64,000 nucleotides of DNA. Source: Pontibacillus salicampi. Lineage in GTDB: Bacteria > Bacillota > Bacilli > Bacillales > BH030062. The stretch is from assembly GCF_042434395.1 (NCBI RefSeq), contig NZ_JBHLTP010000003.1:186001-250000 (forward strand), written 5' to 3'. Shown here piece by piece: positions 62,999-64,000 of the stretch; position 1 is the stretch's first letter; each line of letters opens with the position of its first letter. The translations under genes and the position numbers were made by a program. A model generated the notes under the pieces. The model was given only the letters and a program-made list of their open reading frames with translations, was not told where the DNA came from and made no database searches.

Positions 62999-64000
62999 AT
63001 GTCTAAAGATAAAATTTTGACAGCAGATGAAGTGGTGGAACAAGCGAGCGGGTACCTTTCCGACGAAGATACTTCTTTTATTCGTGGTGCATATGAATAT
63101 GCACAAGAAGCGCATAAGGAGCAATATCGGAAATCAGGGGAGCCTTATATCATTCATCCTGTCCAAGTAGCTGGAATACTAGTAGAGCTTGAGATGGATC
63201 CTGTGACGATTGCAGGTGGCTTCTTACATGATGTAGTAGAAGACACCGATGTAACCGTTGAGGATCTTGAGAATGATTTCAACCAGGAAGTCGCTATGCT
63301 CGTGGATGGTGTAACGAAGCTTGGTAAAATTAAATATAAGTCGAAAGAGGCACAGCAAGCTGAAAATCACCGTAAAATGTTTGTAGCGATGGCTAAGGAC
63401 ATACGTGTCATTCTTATTAAGTTAGCAGACCGTCTGCATAATATGAGAACGCTCAAACATCTTCCGCCTGAAAAACAGAGACGAATTTCTAATGAAACGT
63501 TAGAAATTTTTGCTCCGCTGGCACATCGCCTTGGTATTTCGACCATTAAGTGGGAGCTGGAGGACACTGCCCTCCGCTATTTAAATCCTCAGCAATACTA
63601 TCGTATCGTTCATTTAATGAAGCAGAAACGAAATGAACGAGAGCATTATATTGGGGAAGTCATGGACGAAATTAACAATCAATTAGATGATGTTAAGATT
63701 ACTGCGGACATATCTGGTCGTCCAAAACATTTATATAGCATTTATCGTAAGATGGTCTTAGAGAATAAGCAATTCAATGAGATATATGACTTACTTGCTG
63801 TTCGGGTTATTGTAAATAGTATTAAGGATTGCTATGCAGTACTAGGCATTATTCATACATGCTGGAAGCCTATGCCTGGTAGATTCAAGGATTATATCGC
63901 TATGCCAAAGCCAAACCTTTATCAGTCGCTTCATACGACTGTTATTGGACCAAAGGGCGATCCATTAGAAGTACAAATTCGTACCCAGGACATGCACGAT
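62999..64000 (+). CDS. relA: Bifunctional (p)ppGpp synthetase/hydrolase (5' part)
   Basis: The first 334 residues; the gene runs off the window. The hydrolase HD domain (about 45-200) has HPVQVA, FLHDVVEDT and LADRLHNMRTL. The synthetase domain begins near 230 with SGRPKHLYSIYRKM and PNLYQSLHTTVIGPKG. Both halves look intact, so it should make and degrade (p)ppGpp. AAAGGTGATAGG lies directly before the ATG. Confidence 0.97.
   Translation, partial: MSKDKILTADEVVEQASGYLSDEDTSFIRGAYEYAQEAHKEQYRKSGEPYIIHPVQVAGILVELEMDPVTIAGGFLHDVVEDTDVTVEDLENDFNQEVAMLVDGVTKLGKIKYKSKEAQQAENHRKMFVAMAKDIRVILIKLADRLHNMRTLKHLPPEKQRRISNETLEIFAPLAHRLGISTIKWELEDTALRYLNPQQYYRIVHLMKQKRNEREHYIGEVMDEINNQLDDVKITADISGRPKHLYSIYRKMVLENKQFNEIYDLLAVRVIVNSIKDCYAVLGIIHTCWKPMPGRFKDYIAMPKPNLYQSLHTTVIGPKGDPLEVQIRTQDMHD

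Noticed and set aside
1..64000. Insertion sequences, prophage, CRISPR, tRNA or rRNA genes
   Set aside because: No transposase or integrase, regularly spaced repeat, or tRNA/rRNA sequence was seen on either strand.

Overview
The window is chromosomal DNA from a spore-forming, low-GC Gram-positive bacterium of the Bacillaceae. It carries spoVB, spoIIB, spoIVFA/FB, spo0B, bofC, safA, two spore-coat kinase-like genes and a YhcN-type spore lipoprotein, in nearly the order known from Bacillus subtilis (ysxE-valS-folC-[comC]-spoIIB-maf-radC-mreBCD-minCD-spoIVFAB-rplU-prp-rpmA-spo0B-obg-pheBA-safA-yebC-bofC-ruvAB-queA-tgt-yajC-yrzE-yrbG-spoVB-comN-secDF-yrvD-recJ-apt-relA). Several acidic extracellular or linker regions would fit a moderately halophilic relative such as Halobacillus, Pontibacillus or Virgibacillus. 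That placement is inference. No tRNA, rRNA, insertion sequence, prophage or CRISPR array was seen.

Layout. 1-5891: ysxE, a small convergent membrane protein, valS behind a T-box leader, and folC. 6024-25645: a 20-kb block that replaces the lone comC gene of B. subtilis. It holds a membrane GAF-GGDEF diguanylate cyclase and a type IVa pilus locus: an acidic membrane protein, a PRC-barrel protein, a VanW-like protein, PilB, PilT, PilC, a 1221-residue secreted VWA protein, three minor prepilins on the minus strand, the major pilin, prepilin peptidase, PilM, PilN and PilO. 25924-34600: spoIIB, maf, radC, mreBCD, minCD, spoIVFA, spoIVFB. 34617-43889: an RNase E/G homologue, the L21/Prp/L27 operon with its leader, spo0B-obg, pheB-pheA, safA, a coat kinase and nadE. 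43990-50839: spore lipoprotein, yebC, bofC, ruvAB, queA-tgt. 50861-64000: yajC, yrzE, an ArsB/NhaD-type permease, yrbG, a methyltransferase, spoVB, comN, secDF, lapA/yrvD, recJ, apt and the 5' part of relA, which runs off the end.

How it works together. The pilus block has every core part of a monoderm type IVa pilus, including the retraction ATPase PilT and the PilMNO platform, which the B. subtilis ComG system lacks. PilB starts with an MshEN-type domain, a known c-di-GMP receptor fold, and a cyclase gene lies just upstream, so a local c-di-GMP switch for pilus extension is the leading hypothesis. The VWA protein with a complete MIDAS is a candidate tip adhesin, and a near-perfect cre-like palindrome lies in the major pilin leader.

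Smaller signals worth attention: two genes (the YhcN-type lipoprotein and recJ) whose ribosome binding site is buried in a hairpin only on read-through transcripts, because their own promoter lies within the hairpin; a 29-codon gene divergent from ruvA with a strong promoter and SD; a LexA-like box before ruvA; a promoter directly abutting a terminator hairpin ahead of relA; and an RNase E/G homologue with no Zn-link cysteines.
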